A DNA stretch of 64,000 bases from Brachyspira hyodysenteriae ATCC 27164 (GCF_001676785.2 NZ_CP015910.2:1550001-1614000), one strand, 5' to 3'. Shown: positions 18,420 to 27,753, counted from the first letter of the stretch. The notes: generated by a model from the sequence alone, not told the origin. Program-made: numbers and translations.

Positions 18420-19427
18420 TCACATTCCTTTATTATTGCTGCTTGATATAAATATATACAAAAAGAAAGGAGCCCCTATCACTGCCGTAACAATACCTAT
18501 TGGGATATTAGAGCCTGAAACTACAATTCTTGAAAATATATCAGAAACATTTAATATTAACGCTCCCATTAAAGCAGACATAGGAAGTACAATTATATGC
18601 TTAGCACCAAATATTTTTCTTGTTATATGAGGAGATACTAAATCTATAAAACCAATTATGCCTGTAAATGCCACTAAAACCGCTGTTATAAACGATGAAA
18701 TCAATATAAAAAATATTCTCATATCCTTAACATTTATACCAAGAGATAAACTTGTTTCATCTCCAAATGTCATTATATCTAATACGCTTGAATATTTAAT
18801 CAGCAATAACAATGATATTAAAGTCATAAATATAATTATAAAAATATCCAATTTATTTCTTACAAATAAACTTCCAAGCTGCCAAAGTATTATTTGATTT
18901 GAATATTTTGGAAACATATATGATAAAAAACTCATTAAAGAACTTAAAAATAATGATATAACTATACCAGCAAGTATTATAGAATTATTACTCATATACT
19001 TATCTATTTTTTTTGATATAAATAATATAAAAGATATAGTAATAAAAGCGAATACCATTGATACGCCTATAAAAAAATATTGATTAAAAGATACTGTCAT
19101 AATTATAAGCAAAGCAGCTCCAAGTCCGGCACCTGATGATATGCCTAAATTATATACTGAAGCTAATGGGTTTCTTAGTATTGACTGTATCACAACCCCT
19201 GTTATAGATAATGAAGCTCCAACAAATAATGATAATATAGAATGCTGAATCCTAATGCCTATGATATCAGCATTTATTTTATCTATATTCATAAGCTCGA
19301 CATTAAAAATTTTATATAATAAAATAGCAAATACTTCTTTTGGATGTATGAATACGCTTCCTATACATATTGATAATACAGTAGAAATAATCACTAACAA
19401 TAAAATTATAATAATTTTTTTTATCAT
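18420..19427 (-). CDS. FecCD-family ABC transporter permease (BtuC type)
   Basis: A 335-residue membrane subunit with about ten hydrophobic helices. It carries the FecCD landmarks GASLSITGVVIQSILRNPLA near residues 75-95, then LGISSGAGLGAALLI, and GFIDLVSPHITRKIFGA with the following helices near the C-terminus that contact the ATPase. It starts 5 bp after the binding-protein gene with GGA upstream. Confidence 0.92.
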   Translation of the reverse strand: MIKKIIIILLLVIISTVLSICIGSVFIHPKEVFAILLYKIFNVELMNIDKINADIIGIRIQHSILSLFVGASLSITGVVIQSILRNPLASVYNLGISSGAGLGAALLIIMTVSFNQYFFIGVSMVFAFITISFILFISKKIDKYMSNNSIILAGIVISLFLSSLMSFLSYMFPKYSNQIILWQLGSLFVRNKLDIFIIIFMTLISLLLLIKYSSVLDIMTFGDETSLSLGINVKDMRIFFILISSFITAVLVAFTGIIGFIDLVSPHITRKIFGAKHIIVLPMSALMGALILNVSDIFSRIVVSGSNIPIGIVTAVIGAPFFLYIFISSSNNKGM

Positions 19428-19432
19428 TATAA

Positions 19433-20371
19433 TTAATTCCTAATTATTTCAATATCTTTATATTCATTAGGATAAGCATATTTAGCCATCATAATCATAG
19501 CATTTACAATATTATGTGTAGGTAATGAAGATGAAGCTATATAATATACATCTTTATTTTTTACGGCACTTATATTCTGCCAAGATTTACGTCTTAATAT
19601 TTCTTCTGTAGGGTTATCAATATAGTCAACGCTTGTAAATATTATATCAGGATTTGAAAATAATATATTTTCTTCCGAAGTGCTTATCCAAGAATTTTTA
19701 TCTGAAAATACATTAGATGCTCCTATAATATTTATCATATCGTCTATATAAACATTAGTGCCGAATGAATATAAATTAGGCAAAGCAGCTATTTCAAAAT
19801 AAACTTTCTTTTTGTTTTGTATGCTTTCTCCTATAGTTCTAATATTTTCTATATTTTTATTCATAATGTTAATAATATTAGAAGCGGCATCACTTTTATT
19901 CAAAACATTACCTAAAAAAGTTATATCATCTTCTATAGATTTTATGGTATCACTGCTAGGTATAACCGCAACGCATATACCTGAAGCTTTTATAGAATCT
20001 AACGAAGTTTTTCCAGAAAATACACTAAAATTATTAACAAAAACAATATCTGGTTTCATTGCTATGATTTTTTCTGAATCAGGATTAAGCATATCAAAAA
20101 CAGGTATATTAGATACATCTATATTATTAGTATATAAAATTTCTTTGGAAGTAGAATCAAAAGCAATTATCTTATCTGAAATACCTAATGACAATATAAT
20201 ATCTGTAGCTGATGGTGTTAAAGATGCTATATTTTCTATTTTTTCAGGCAAGATAATATCATTTCCAGCCCTATCTTTTATAGATAAGTTATTATTACTT
20301 TTATCTGCATTAATGCATGAAAATAAAAATATACTAAAAAAAATAAATAAAAATATTCTAACAGTTTTCAT
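19433..20371 (-). CDS. Periplasmic-binding lipoprotein of a BtuF/FecB-type importer
   Basis: A 312-residue class III binding protein with a lipoprotein signal ending in FLFSC (Cys19). Its two lobes are typical: the first begins IKDRAGNDIILPEKIENIAS with LTPSATDIILSLG and MKPDIVFV, the second contains FEIAALPNLYSFG, a later NPDIIFTSVDY and SWQNISAVKNKDVYYI. The serine and threonine in LTPSATDI fit the BtuF/FecB family. It heads the importer genes and follows the ExbB-like gene by 49 bp. Confidence 0.9.
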   Translation of the reverse strand: MKTVRIFLFIFFSIFLFSCINADKSNNNLSIKDRAGNDIILPEKIENIASLTPSATDIILSLGISDKIIAFDSTSKEILYTNNIDVSNIPVFDMLNPDSEKIIAMKPDIVFVNNFSVFSGKTSLDSIKASGICVAVIPSSDTIKSIEDDITFLGNVLNKSDAASNIINIMNKNIENIRTIGESIQNKKKVYFEIAALPNLYSFGTNVYIDDMINIIGASNVFSDKNSWISTSEENILFSNPDIIFTSVDYIDNPTEEILRRKSWQNISAVKNKDVYYIASSSLPTHNIVNAMIMMAKYAYPNEYKDIEIIRN

Positions 20372-20420
20372 AATTTTTTAATTGCAGAAGTATAAACTAA
20401 AGAATTGTTATTGTCAATTA

Positions 20421-21053
20421 TTAATTTTCTGTTTTAGTATTGCTGTCATTTATTATATAATCTGAAACTTCATTTGATAAATTTTCTATAAATAATATTC
20501 TTTCATTAAGAGTATTTACAAAATAGTTATAAAATACCACTGTAGGTATGGCAATAATAAGTCCAGCCGCAGTAGTAAGCAAGGCATTCGCAATACCTGA
20601 AGCCAAAGCAGACGGGTTTCCGCTTCCTGCAACTGATATTACAGCAAAAGATTGTATCATACCAAGTATAGTACCTAAAAGTCCAAGCAATGGAGCAACT
20701 GTTGATATTGTAGAAAGAGCAGATATAAATCTTTCAAGTCTTGGAAGTTCTTTATTGGAGGCACTTTGCATAGATTCCTTAGGCATATCAGAATTTTTAA
20801 GTCCTGACATTATAATATTTGCTAAAGGGGATTTTGATGTTTCACATAATGCAATAGCTGCTTTTAATTCTTTATCTTTTATTAAAGAAATAAGCTTAGG
20901 TGCTAATGAATTATCCTGTGATTTTATTCTAGTAAAATAAATAAATCTATCAACTACTATTGTTAATCCCAATACTGAAGATATAAGAAGTCCTATCCAA
21001 CAAATAGCCATAGCCGAATTAAGCAAACTCTCAGATCCAAATATATTATCCAT
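20421..21053 (-). CDS. MotA/TolQ/ExbB-family proton channel protein
   Basis: A 210-residue inner membrane protein with three predicted helices: residues about 15-37, 115-140 and 155-180. The motifs PLLGLLGTILGMIQSF and ALLTTAAGLIIAIPTVVFYN mark the ExbB/TolQ channel. ExbB, with ExbD and TonB, energises outer-membrane receptors. No exbD or tonB lies next to it, which is unusual. Its place at the head of the importer genes suggests that it powers uptake of the same cargo across the spirochaete outer membrane. A TolQ role cannot be excluded. Confidence 0.85.
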   Translation of the reverse strand: MDNIFGSESLLNSAMAICWIGLLISSVLGLTIVVDRFIYFTRIKSQDNSLAPKLISLIKDKELKAAIALCETSKSPLANIIMSGLKNSDMPKESMQSASNKELPRLERFISALSTISTVAPLLGLLGTILGMIQSFAVISVAGSGNPSALASGIANALLTTAAGLIIAIPTVVFYNYFVNTLNERILFIENLSNEVSDYIINDSNTKTEN

Positions 21054-21161
21054 ATATATAAATGCCCCATTAAAATATCATTATTTGTTAAAACATTATA
21101 ATTGCAAGAATATAAAAAATCAATATTTTAAAATATATTTTAAAAATAAATATAAAATTAC
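21054..21161. other. Divergent intergenic region, ExbB side
   Basis: This AT-rich part of the 322-bp divergent region holds no gene. It is too short for a cobalamin riboswitch of the ExbB unit and I see no B12-box-like sequence in it. Confidence 0.4.
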
Positions 21162-21190
21162 TTGACATTTTTTATTATTTATAATAATAT
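21162..21190 (+). promoter_or_regulatory. Sigma-70-type promoter of the arginine operon
   Basis: TTGACA (21162-21167), a 17-nt spacer and TAATAT (21185-21190). Transcription would begin near 21197, giving a leader of about 180 nt before argC, much longer than needed for translation. Confidence 0.8.
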
Positions 21191-21227
21191 TATTGTCAAT
21201 AGTAAATGTTTTTAGGAAAAAATAAAA

Positions 21228-21287
21228 ATGTATAACGTAAATTCAATCAATTACAATTTATTTTTCAATAATTCTTCAAGGCGTTAA
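21228..21287 (+). CDS. Candidate arginine leader peptide
   Basis: A 19-codon ORF, MYNVNSINYNLFFNNSSRR, sits about 30 nt after the predicted transcription start. It has AGGA upstream of its ATG and ends in two consecutive arginine codons (AGG CGT) directly before the stop. These codons look rare in this AGA-preferring genome. The small inverted repeat AGGC-GTTAA-GCCT overlaps the Arg codons and stop, and TTTTCAATAATT occurs twice (21262-21273 and 21301-21312). This is the layout expected of a translation-coupled attenuator for argCJBD. I see no classical T-tailed terminator after it, so the mechanism is open, and the ORF could be chance. Confidence 0.5.
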   Translation: MYNVNSINYNLFFNNSSRR

Positions 21288-21375
21288 GCCTCTAATTTTC
21301 TTTTCAATAATTTAAATCTCGTAAAAAAATAAAAACAAAATAATATTAACCATTAATATATAGGAGTATTGTATT

Positions 21376-22434
21376 ATGATAAAAGTATCCGTTATAGGTG
21401 CAACAGGATATGCAGGTGCAGAATTAATAAGATTATTATTATCTCATAGTAAAGTAGAATTAAAAAATCTTTCTTCAAAAAGTTTTGTAGGAAAAAATAT
21501 CAATGAGATATATCCTAATTTAAATAAAAACTTAGATAAATTATTATTAGATGAAAATGAAATATTTGAAGATACTGATGTTGTATTTGCATCATTGCCT
21601 GCAGGATTAAGCGATGATATTGCAAATAAATGTTTTGAAAAAAATATTTTGTTTATAGATTTAGGTGCTGATTTCAGATTGGACAACGAAGAAGATTATA
21701 AAAATTGGTATGGTAATGAATATAAATATAAAAATCTTCATAAAGAAGCAATATACTCAATACCTGAAATAATTAAATATGATAATGTATATAACAAAAA
21801 AGAATTAAAGAATGCAAAAATTATAGGTAATCCAGGCTGCTACCCTACTTCTATAGGTTTAGCATTAGCCCCAGCATTGGTAAATAAATTCATAATAAAA
21901 GATGATATTATAATTGATTCTAAATCAGGTGCGACAGGTGCAGGAAGAGAATTGAAATTGAATACTCATTATACTGAATGTAACGAAGCCTTTGCTCCTT
22001 ATAAAATTGCCGAGCATAGACATACCCCTGAAATAGAACAGACATTATCAAATATATACGGCGAAGATATAAAAGTTACTTTTGTTCCTCATTTACTTCC
22101 ATTAAATAGAGGAATAGTTTCAACAATATATACTAAATTAGAAAATAAAAATCTCAAATTAGAAGATATACATAATACTTATAAAGAGTTTTATAAAGAT
22201 TCAGCATTTGTAAGAGTATTAAATATCGGAGAGATAGCGAATTTAAAATATGTTAAATACTCAAATTATTGTGATATATCTTTGCATATGGATGCAAGAA
22301 CTAATAAATTAATAATAGTATCAACAATAGATAATATGGTAAAAGGAGCGGCAGGACAGGCAATACAAAATATGAATATAGCTTTAGGCTTAGAAGAATC
22401 CGAAGGACTGAATTTCATTCCTCCAGCTTTCTAA
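21376..22434 (+). CDS. argC: N-acetyl-gamma-glutamyl-phosphate reductase
   Basis: ArgC reduces N-acetylglutamyl phosphate to the semialdehyde with NADPH, the third step towards arginine. The 352-residue protein has the nucleotide-binding GATGYAGAELIRLL at the start, the catalytic cysteine in NPGCYPTSIGLAL (near residue 155), SGATGAGRE and the C-terminal DNMVKGAAGQAIQN. GGAG precedes the ATG. It is the first gene of argC-argJ-argB-argD. Confidence 0.96.
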   Translation: MIKVSVIGATGYAGAELIRLLLSHSKVELKNLSSKSFVGKNINEIYPNLNKNLDKLLLDENEIFEDTDVVFASLPAGLSDDIANKCFEKNILFIDLGADFRLDNEEDYKNWYGNEYKYKNLHKEAIYSIPEIIKYDNVYNKKELKNAKIIGNPGCYPTSIGLALAPALVNKFIIKDDIIIDSKSGATGAGRELKLNTHYTECNEAFAPYKIAEHRHTPEIEQTLSNIYGEDIKVTFVPHLLPLNRGIVSTIYTKLENKNLKLEDIHNTYKEFYKDSAFVRVLNIGEIANLKYVKYSNYCDISLHMDARTNKLIIVSTIDNMVKGAAGQAIQNMNIALGLEESEGLNFIPPAF

Positions 22435-22440
22435 AAATAT

Positions 22441-22484
22441 AAAAATTGTGAACGCTTGGCATACACTTAATGTGAACAATTTTT
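22441..22484 (+). promoter_or_regulatory. Hairpin between argC and argJ
   Basis: AAAAATTGT (22441-22449) and ACAATTTTT (22476-22484) form a 9-bp stem that begins 6 bp after the argC stop codon. The weak A-T pairing and large loop suggest at most partial termination or an mRNA processing site within the operon. Confidence 0.4.
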
Positions 22485-22557
22485 AATAATAATAAAGAAT
22501 ATAACAAATTGATTTAATAAATAACAATTGATTTTATAAATAAATAGGAGATTATAA

Positions 22558-23787
22558 ATGGATAGTTTTAAACAAATTGAAGGCGGAATATGTGCTTCTG
22601 AAGGTTTCTTAGCAAACGGAGTACATGCTGGTATAAAAAAGAATAGCGAAAAAAAAGATTTAGCAATAATTTATAGTAAAACTTTATGTTCTGCTGCTGC
22701 GGTATATACTCAAAACAAAGCATGCGGAGCAAATATCACAGTAAGCAAAGAACATTTAAAAGACGGAAAAGCAAAAGCTGTTATATGCAATTCTGGAAAT
22801 GCTAATACTTGTAATAAAGACGGTGTAGATAAAGCAAAAGAAATGTGCAAACTAACTGCTGATGTATTAGGTATTGATGAAAAAGATGTTGCTGTTGCTT
22901 CTACAGGTGTTATAGGCGTACCATTACCAATAGAGCCTATACAAAAAAATATAAAAGAACTTATAGAAAATGCTGCTCATTCTGCAGAGCATGCTAAAAA
23001 TGCAGCAAATGCCATAATGACTACTGATACATTTATGAAAGAAATTGCTTATGAATTTGAAATTGACGGAAAGAAAGTTCATATAGGCGGAATGTCAAAA
23101 GGAAGCGGTATGATTCACCCTAATATGGCTACTATGCTTGCATTCGTAACTACTGACTGCAATATATCAAGTGAAATGCTTCAAAAGGCTTTAAGCGAAG
23201 ATATTAAATACACATATAATATGATTAGTGTTGACGGTGATACTTCTACAAATGATATGTGTGTTGTACTTGCAAATGGTGAGGCTAAAAATACTTTAAT
23301 CGATAAAGAAGATGATAATTATAAAATATTTTGCAAAGCATTGAATATGACTAATACTTATTTAGCAAAACAAATGGCTAAAGACGGAGAAGGTGCTACA
23401 AAATTAATAGAATGCGAAGTAATCAATGCTGAAAGTTTAAAATTGGCTAGAAAGATAGGTAAATCTGTAATAACTTCAAATTTAGTAAAAGCAGCTATGT
23501 ACGGATGCGATATGAATTGGGGAAGAATTTCATGTGCTATAGGTTATACCGATGCTGATTTTGATATAAATAAAGTTTCTATAAATGTTGGTTCAAAATA
23601 CGGTGAAATGAATGTATATAAAGACGGATACGGTGTAGAGTTTGATGAGGATGAAGCTTTAAAAATATTGAAAGAAGATGAAATAAAAATCACAATTAAT
23701 ATGAACTGCGGAAATTATAAAGCTACAGCTTGGGGATGTGATTTGACTTATGATTATGTAAAAATTAATGGCTCTTATAGAAGTTAA
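22558..23787 (+). CDS. argJ: Bifunctional glutamate N-acetyltransferase / amino-acid acetyltransferase
   Basis: ArgJ recycles the acetyl group from N-acetylornithine to glutamate, and in many bacteria also acetylates glutamate with acetyl-CoA. The 409-residue precursor has the self-cleavage and nucleophile site in GMIHPNMATMLAFVTTD: the Thr in MAT becomes the N-terminal nucleophile of the beta chain. GGMSKGSG and the late GCDMNWGRI are further landmarks. Because no argA or argE is in the cluster, this is a cyclic arginine pathway. AGGAG lies upstream of the ATG. Confidence 0.96.
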   Translation: MDSFKQIEGGICASEGFLANGVHAGIKKNSEKKDLAIIYSKTLCSAAAVYTQNKACGANITVSKEHLKDGKAKAVICNSGNANTCNKDGVDKAKEMCKLTADVLGIDEKDVAVASTGVIGVPLPIEPIQKNIKELIENAAHSAEHAKNAANAIMTTDTFMKEIAYEFEIDGKKVHIGGMSKGSGMIHPNMATMLAFVTTDCNISSEMLQKALSEDIKYTYNMISVDGDTSTNDMCVVLANGEAKNTLIDKEDDNYKIFCKALNMTNTYLAKQMAKDGEGATKLIECEVINAESLKLARKIGKSVITSNLVKAAMYGCDMNWGRISCAIGYTDADFDINKVSINVGSKYGEMNVYKDGYGVEFDEDEALKILKEDEIKITINMNCGNYKATAWGCDLTYDYVKINGSYRS

Positions 23788-23824
23788 AAATTATATGTAT
23801 TTATATAGATAAAAGGAAATAAAA

Positions 23825-24691
23825 ATGGAAAATATTTCAAATAGAGATAAGGCTCTAATACTTAATCAGGCATTACCATATATACAAAAATATACAGGAA
23901 AAACAGTTGTAATAAAATACGGCGGAAGTGCTATGGAAAATCCTGAATTAAAAAAGAAAGTTATGAGCGATGTTGCTTTGCTTTCTACTGTAGGAATAAA
24001 TGTAATAGTAGTTCATGGAGGCGGTAAAGATATTACTGCTATGCTTAATAAAATAGGAAAAGAATCAAAGTTTATAAACGGCTTAAGATACACTGACAGC
24101 GAAACTGCTGAAGTAGTAAAAATGGTCCTTGCAGGCAAAGTTAATAAAGACCTAGTTGCTTCTCTTGAAAACTGCGGAGGTAAATGTCTTGGTATATGCG
24201 GTATTGACGGAAAGATGTTTAAAGTAAGCAAATATAAAGGCGATGATGATTTGGGATTTGTAGGCGATGTTGATCATGTTGATACAGATTTACTCAATAC
24301 AATTATATCAAATAAATATATTCCAATAGTTGCAACTATAGGATGCGATGATGAAGGAAATGTTTATAATATTAATGCTGATACTGCTGCTGCAAGAATA
24401 GCTGAAAGTTTAAAAGCTGAAACTCTAATATATATGACTGATACACCAGGGCTTTTAAAAGATAAAGATGATGAAAATACTTTAATAAGTCAAATTAATA
24501 TTAAGGATATAGATAACTTAATAAAAGACGGCACTATATCAGGCGGAATGATACCTAAAGTTAGGCATTGTATAGATGCTGTAGAAAATGGGGTGTCAAA
24601 AGTATTTATAATAGACGGAAGATTATGCCACTCATTATTAATAGAAATGTTCACCGATGAAGGTATAGGAACTATGTTTCATAAAGATTGA
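23825..24691 (+). CDS. argB: Acetylglutamate kinase
   Basis: ArgB phosphorylates N-acetylglutamate. The 288-residue amino-acid-kinase fold shows VVIKYGGSAM with the catalytic Lys, VVHGGGKDI for the substrate phosphate, NADTAAARIAESLKA and SGGMIPKVRHC with the C-terminal catalytic Lys. An N-terminal helix of about 20 residues (ALILNQALPYIQKY) is of the type seen in the hexameric, arginine-inhibited enzymes, so feedback inhibition is likely, by family knowledge. Confidence 0.95.
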   Translation: MENISNRDKALILNQALPYIQKYTGKTVVIKYGGSAMENPELKKKVMSDVALLSTVGINVIVVHGGGKDITAMLNKIGKESKFINGLRYTDSETAEVVKMVLAGKVNKDLVASLENCGGKCLGICGIDGKMFKVSKYKGDDDLGFVGDVDHVDTDLLNTIISNKYIPIVATIGCDDEGNVYNINADTAAARIAESLKAETLIYMTDTPGLLKDKDDENTLISQINIKDIDNLIKDGTISGGMIPKVRHCIDAVENGVSKVFIIDGRLCHSLLIEMFTDEGIGTMFHKD

Positions 24692-24724
24692 TAATCTTAA
24701 AAAATTGTAATTGGGAGTAAAAAA

Positions 24725-25963
24725 ATGCCTTGTAAGAAAAACAATAAAAATAATAATCAAGATAATGAAAAATCAAAATTAAAAAAAGAATATATTAATA
24801 ATAATAAAAAATATGTTGCTAATACTTATGGAAAATTTGATATAGTTTTAGAGTCTGGAAAAGATTGTAAATTAAAAGATATAGAAGGAAAAGAATATAT
24901 TGATTTAGGAAGCGGTATCGGAGTTAATAGCATTGGTTATAGTAATAAGAATTATATAAATGCTGTAACTAATCAATTAAAAACTCTTCAGCATACATCA
25001 AACCTTTACTATACAAAACCTTATATAGATTTAGCTAAAAAGCTATGCACTATTACAAAATATGATAAAGTATTTTTCTGCAACTCTGGTGCTGAATCAA
25101 ATGAAGCTGCTATTAAATGTGCTAGAAAATATTCTTTCAATAAATATGCTAATAATGATAAAAATTATAAAAGAAACAAAATAGTAACTTTAAAAAATTC
25201 TTTTCATGGCAGAACTATGGCTACAATTTCAGCTACAGGACAGGATGTTTTTCATAATTACTTTTTCCCATTTTTGGAAGGTTTCGAATTTGCAGAGGCA
25301 AACAATTATGAAGATACTATATCAAAATTAAAAGATAATGCCTGTGCTATGATGATGGAGCTTATACAAGGTGAAGGCGGAGTTATACCTCTTGATAAAG
25401 AATATGTTCAGAAAGTACAGAAATACTGCGAAGAAAATGATATACTTTTTATAGTTGATGAAGTGCAAACAGGTGTAGGAAGAACAGGAAAATTCTTATG
25501 CTCTGAGCATTTTGGTATAAAGCCTGATATCACTACATTGGCTAAAGGTTTAGGAGGAGGACTTCCTATAGGTGCAATGCTTATGAGCAAAAAATGTTCT
25601 GATGTATTTGTTCCTGGAGATCATGCTTCTACATTCGGTGCTAATCCTGTTGTTGCTGCCGGTGCTTTGGAAGTACTAAATATAATAGATAAAAACTTAT
25701 TAAAAGAAGTTGAAAAGAAATCCAAATATATAAAAAGCAAATTAACAAAACTTGATAATGTTGTAAGCGTAGACGGTATAGGTTTAATGCTTGGAATAGG
25801 TTTGAAAGAAGGATTAAATGCAAGAGAAATAGTAGAGAAATGCATATCAAAAGGAACTATTCCATTAACTGCTAAAAATAAAATAAGACTTCTTCCACCT
25901 CTCACAATTAGTGATAAAGAATTAGAAAAAGCCGTTTCGATACTTTGCGAGTGTTTAGGATAA
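24725..25963 (+). CDS. argD: Acetylornithine aminotransferase
   Basis: ArgD transfers an amino group from glutamate to the acetylglutamate semialdehyde using PLP. The 412-residue class III aminotransferase has NSGAESNEAAIK, SFHGRTMATISATGQ, IVDEVQTGVGRTGK and the PLP lysine in TTLAKGLGGGLPIGAM. The first 30 residues are rich in Lys and Asn and resemble no family motif; they may be a low-complexity extension. It closes the argCJBD operon. Confidence 0.94.
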   Translation: MPCKKNNKNNNQDNEKSKLKKEYINNNKKYVANTYGKFDIVLESGKDCKLKDIEGKEYIDLGSGIGVNSIGYSNKNYINAVTNQLKTLQHTSNLYYTKPYIDLAKKLCTITKYDKVFFCNSGAESNEAAIKCARKYSFNKYANNDKNYKRNKIVTLKNSFHGRTMATISATGQDVFHNYFFPFLEGFEFAEANNYEDTISKLKDNACAMMMELIQGEGGVIPLDKEYVQKVQKYCEENDILFIVDEVQTGVGRTGKFLCSEHFGIKPDITTLAKGLGGGLPIGAMLMSKKCSDVFVPGDHASTFGANPVVAAGALEVLNIIDKNLLKEVEKKSKYIKSKLTKLDNVVSVDGIGLMLGIGLKEGLNAREIVEKCISKGTIPLTAKNKIRLLPPLTISDKELEKAVSILCECLG

Positions 25964-25972
25964 AGATAATAG

Positions 25973-26012
25973 ACCTGCTTTATAATGATGTTTTTTACAT
26001 TATGAAGCAGGT
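25973..26012. terminator. Terminator after argD
   Basis: ACCTGCTT plus ATAATG pairs with CATTAT plus AAGCAGGT around a T-rich loop, giving a long stem with one bulge per side. Flanks suit both strands, so it probably also ends the convergent ABC-2 exporter transcript. Confidence 0.8.
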
Positions 26013-26029
26013 TTATTTATCATAACAAA

Positions 26030-26830
26030 TTATGCTGATATATCTCTTTTATTAAAAATAATCACAGACAATATATTAGTTACTATTCCAATAATAAATA
26101 AGCATATAGTGACAATTAAAAATATATTAAAATCATCGCTGTATTTAGAAGGATTAAACAAAGTTATAATACTTAAATATTTAAAAAACTCTGCCTTCTC
26201 TCCTACCCTTGATATCATTTGAAATAACATAAATAATATACAAAGTCCAGCACCTGCCCAAAGAGAAATATTTGTAGAAGAAAAACTTACAGAACTCAAA
26301 AAACATATTCCTAAAAAAGAAAGCCATAACCCCAAAAGCCCAATATTTATAATTATGATTTTTGTAATATCAAGTTCGCCTTTAAACATAATCTCGCTTG
26401 TAAATATAATGAGCATAGTTATATATAAATTTAATATAAATATTTCTATAACAGCATTCAATATTTGTGTAGATATTATTTTTATTCTTGAATTTGGTGT
26501 AGCAAATAAATATGCTATGCTTCCTTTATCAATGTATCTTATTACTAGTCTATTAACCAATAGCACAATAAAAACTAATGGAAAAATAATAAGAAGAAAT
26601 GAATATAAATAATCAATTAAGAAGTCAGTTAAATTATTTGAAAAATTATTCATTCCAAATAAGGCAAACATTTGAGGCATACTCTCAACCATAGAATTCA
26701 AACTATCAACGAGTTTAGGATCAAACATAGAAATAATAATTGCTCCATACATAGTTAATACTGCAGCAAATATTAATAATATTTTTAAATTTGATTTGAA
26801 TTCTTTTTTAAGTAAAATTAAATTAATCAT
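26030..26830 (-). CDS. ABC-2 type exporter permease
   Basis: A 266-residue integral membrane protein with six hydrophobic segments of the ABC-2 transporter class. The charged N-terminus MINLILLKKEFKSNLK leads into the first helix; a central stretch with NSRIKIISTQ follows a loop. The ATG at 26830 with GGAGT before it is preferred over a TTG start further upstream. It is the last gene of tetR-ATPase-permease. Cargo is unknown; such TetR-controlled pairs often export drugs or lipophilic compounds. Confidence 0.82.
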   Translation of the reverse strand: MINLILLKKEFKSNLKILLIFAAVLTMYGAIIISMFDPKLVDSLNSMVESMPQMFALFGMNNFSNNLTDFLIDYLYSFLLIIFPLVFIVLLVNRLVIRYIDKGSIAYLFATPNSRIKIISTQILNAVIEIFILNLYITMLIIFTSEIMFKGELDITKIIIINIGLLGLWLSFLGICFLSSVSFSSTNISLWAGAGLCILFMLFQMISRVGEKAEFFKYLSIITLFNPSKYSDDFNIFLIVTICLFIIGIVTNILSVIIFNKRDISA

Positions 26831-26871
26831 GTTTACTCCATTATTCAATAGAAATTATATCTTTTGAATTT

Positions 26872-27753
26872 TTATTTATTATAAAAATGTAAAAACAACT
26901 CCTCCAAAGTCTGACTTGAAGAATTAATATCTAATATATCATAATTGCTAAGTTCTTTTATAAAACTATTAACTTCATTATTAGCAATAACAATTTTTAC
27001 AATATTATTATTCAATTCACATTTAAAACTAATTTGATTTTTAAAATTTTCAGCATCTTTTTCTGTTTTAAAAATCACTTCAAAATTCTTATTCTTTTTG
27101 GATTTTAATTCCTCCATATTTTCTATAGCAATTAGCTTACCGTCTTTTAATATAGCAGTTCTGTCGCATGTCTTTTCTATCTCTTCAAATATATGAGATG
27201 ACATAAAAATTGTAGTGCCTTTTTTCTTTTCTTCTAAAATTAAATCAATAAACTTTTTCTGCATCAAAGGATCAAGTCCGCTTGTAGGCTCATCTAATAT
27301 GATAACTTCAGGCTCATTCATAAAGGTACATACTATACCTATTTTTTGTTTAGTACCTTTAGACATTTTATTTATTTTTCTGTTAGCGTCTAATTCAAAA
27401 ATTTCAATAAGCTCTTTCATTCTATTTTTATTTTTTATTGATTTCATATCAGCAATAAAATTTATAAAATCATCGCCTTTCATCTCGTCCATAAAAGCGA
27501 TTTCACCAGGCAAATATCCAAGTTTTGATTGTATATTTTCTCTTTTATCAAAACAGTTCATATTTAATATTTCTGCATTGCCTTTATCAGACTTTATAAA
27601 TCCCATTAACTGTCTTATAGTAGTAGTCTTACCTGCTCCATTAGGACCAAGCATTCCGAATATCTCTCCTTTATTCACCTCAAAGGATAAATCGAATACT
27701 CCTCTCATAGCTCCATAATCTTTAGTAATATTATTTACTTTTATTACGGACAT
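26872..27753 (-). CDS. ABC-2 type exporter ATP-binding protein
   Basis: A 293-residue ATPase with Walker A LGPNGAGKTTT, a signature region MSKGTKQKIGI (divergent from LSGGQ, as is usual in the CcmA/DrrA-like exporter class) and Walker B VIILDEPTSGLDP, then SSHIFEE. The C-terminal 75 residues are of the exporter type. GGAGG precedes the ATG. The partner permease is 41 bp downstream and the TetR regulator directly upstream. Confidence 0.9.
   Translation of the reverse strand: MSVIKVNNITKDYGAMRGVFDLSFEVNKGEIFGMLGPNGAGKTTTIRQLMGFIKSDKGNAEILNMNCFDKRENIQSKLGYLPGEIAFMDEMKGDDFINFIADMKSIKNKNRMKELIEIFELDANRKINKMSKGTKQKIGIVCTFMNEPEVIILDEPTSGLDPLMQKKFIDLILEEKKKGTTIFMSSHIFEEIEKTCDRTAILKDGKLIAIENMEELKSKKNKNFEVIFKTEKDAENFKNQISFKCELNNNIVKIVIANNEVNSFIKELSNYDILDINSSSQTLEELFLHFYNK

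Noticed and set aside
17625-20371. Importer as a heme or siderophore system
   Set aside because: Possible by family, but the adjoining EutT-type adenosyltransferase and the lack of heme-degradation genes make corrinoid more likely. It is kept as an alternative in the feature text.
21054-21375. Cobalamin or T-box riboswitch upstream of the ExbB/importer unit or argC
   Set aside because: No B12-box-like or T-box-like conserved sequence is present, and the space on the importer side is too short.
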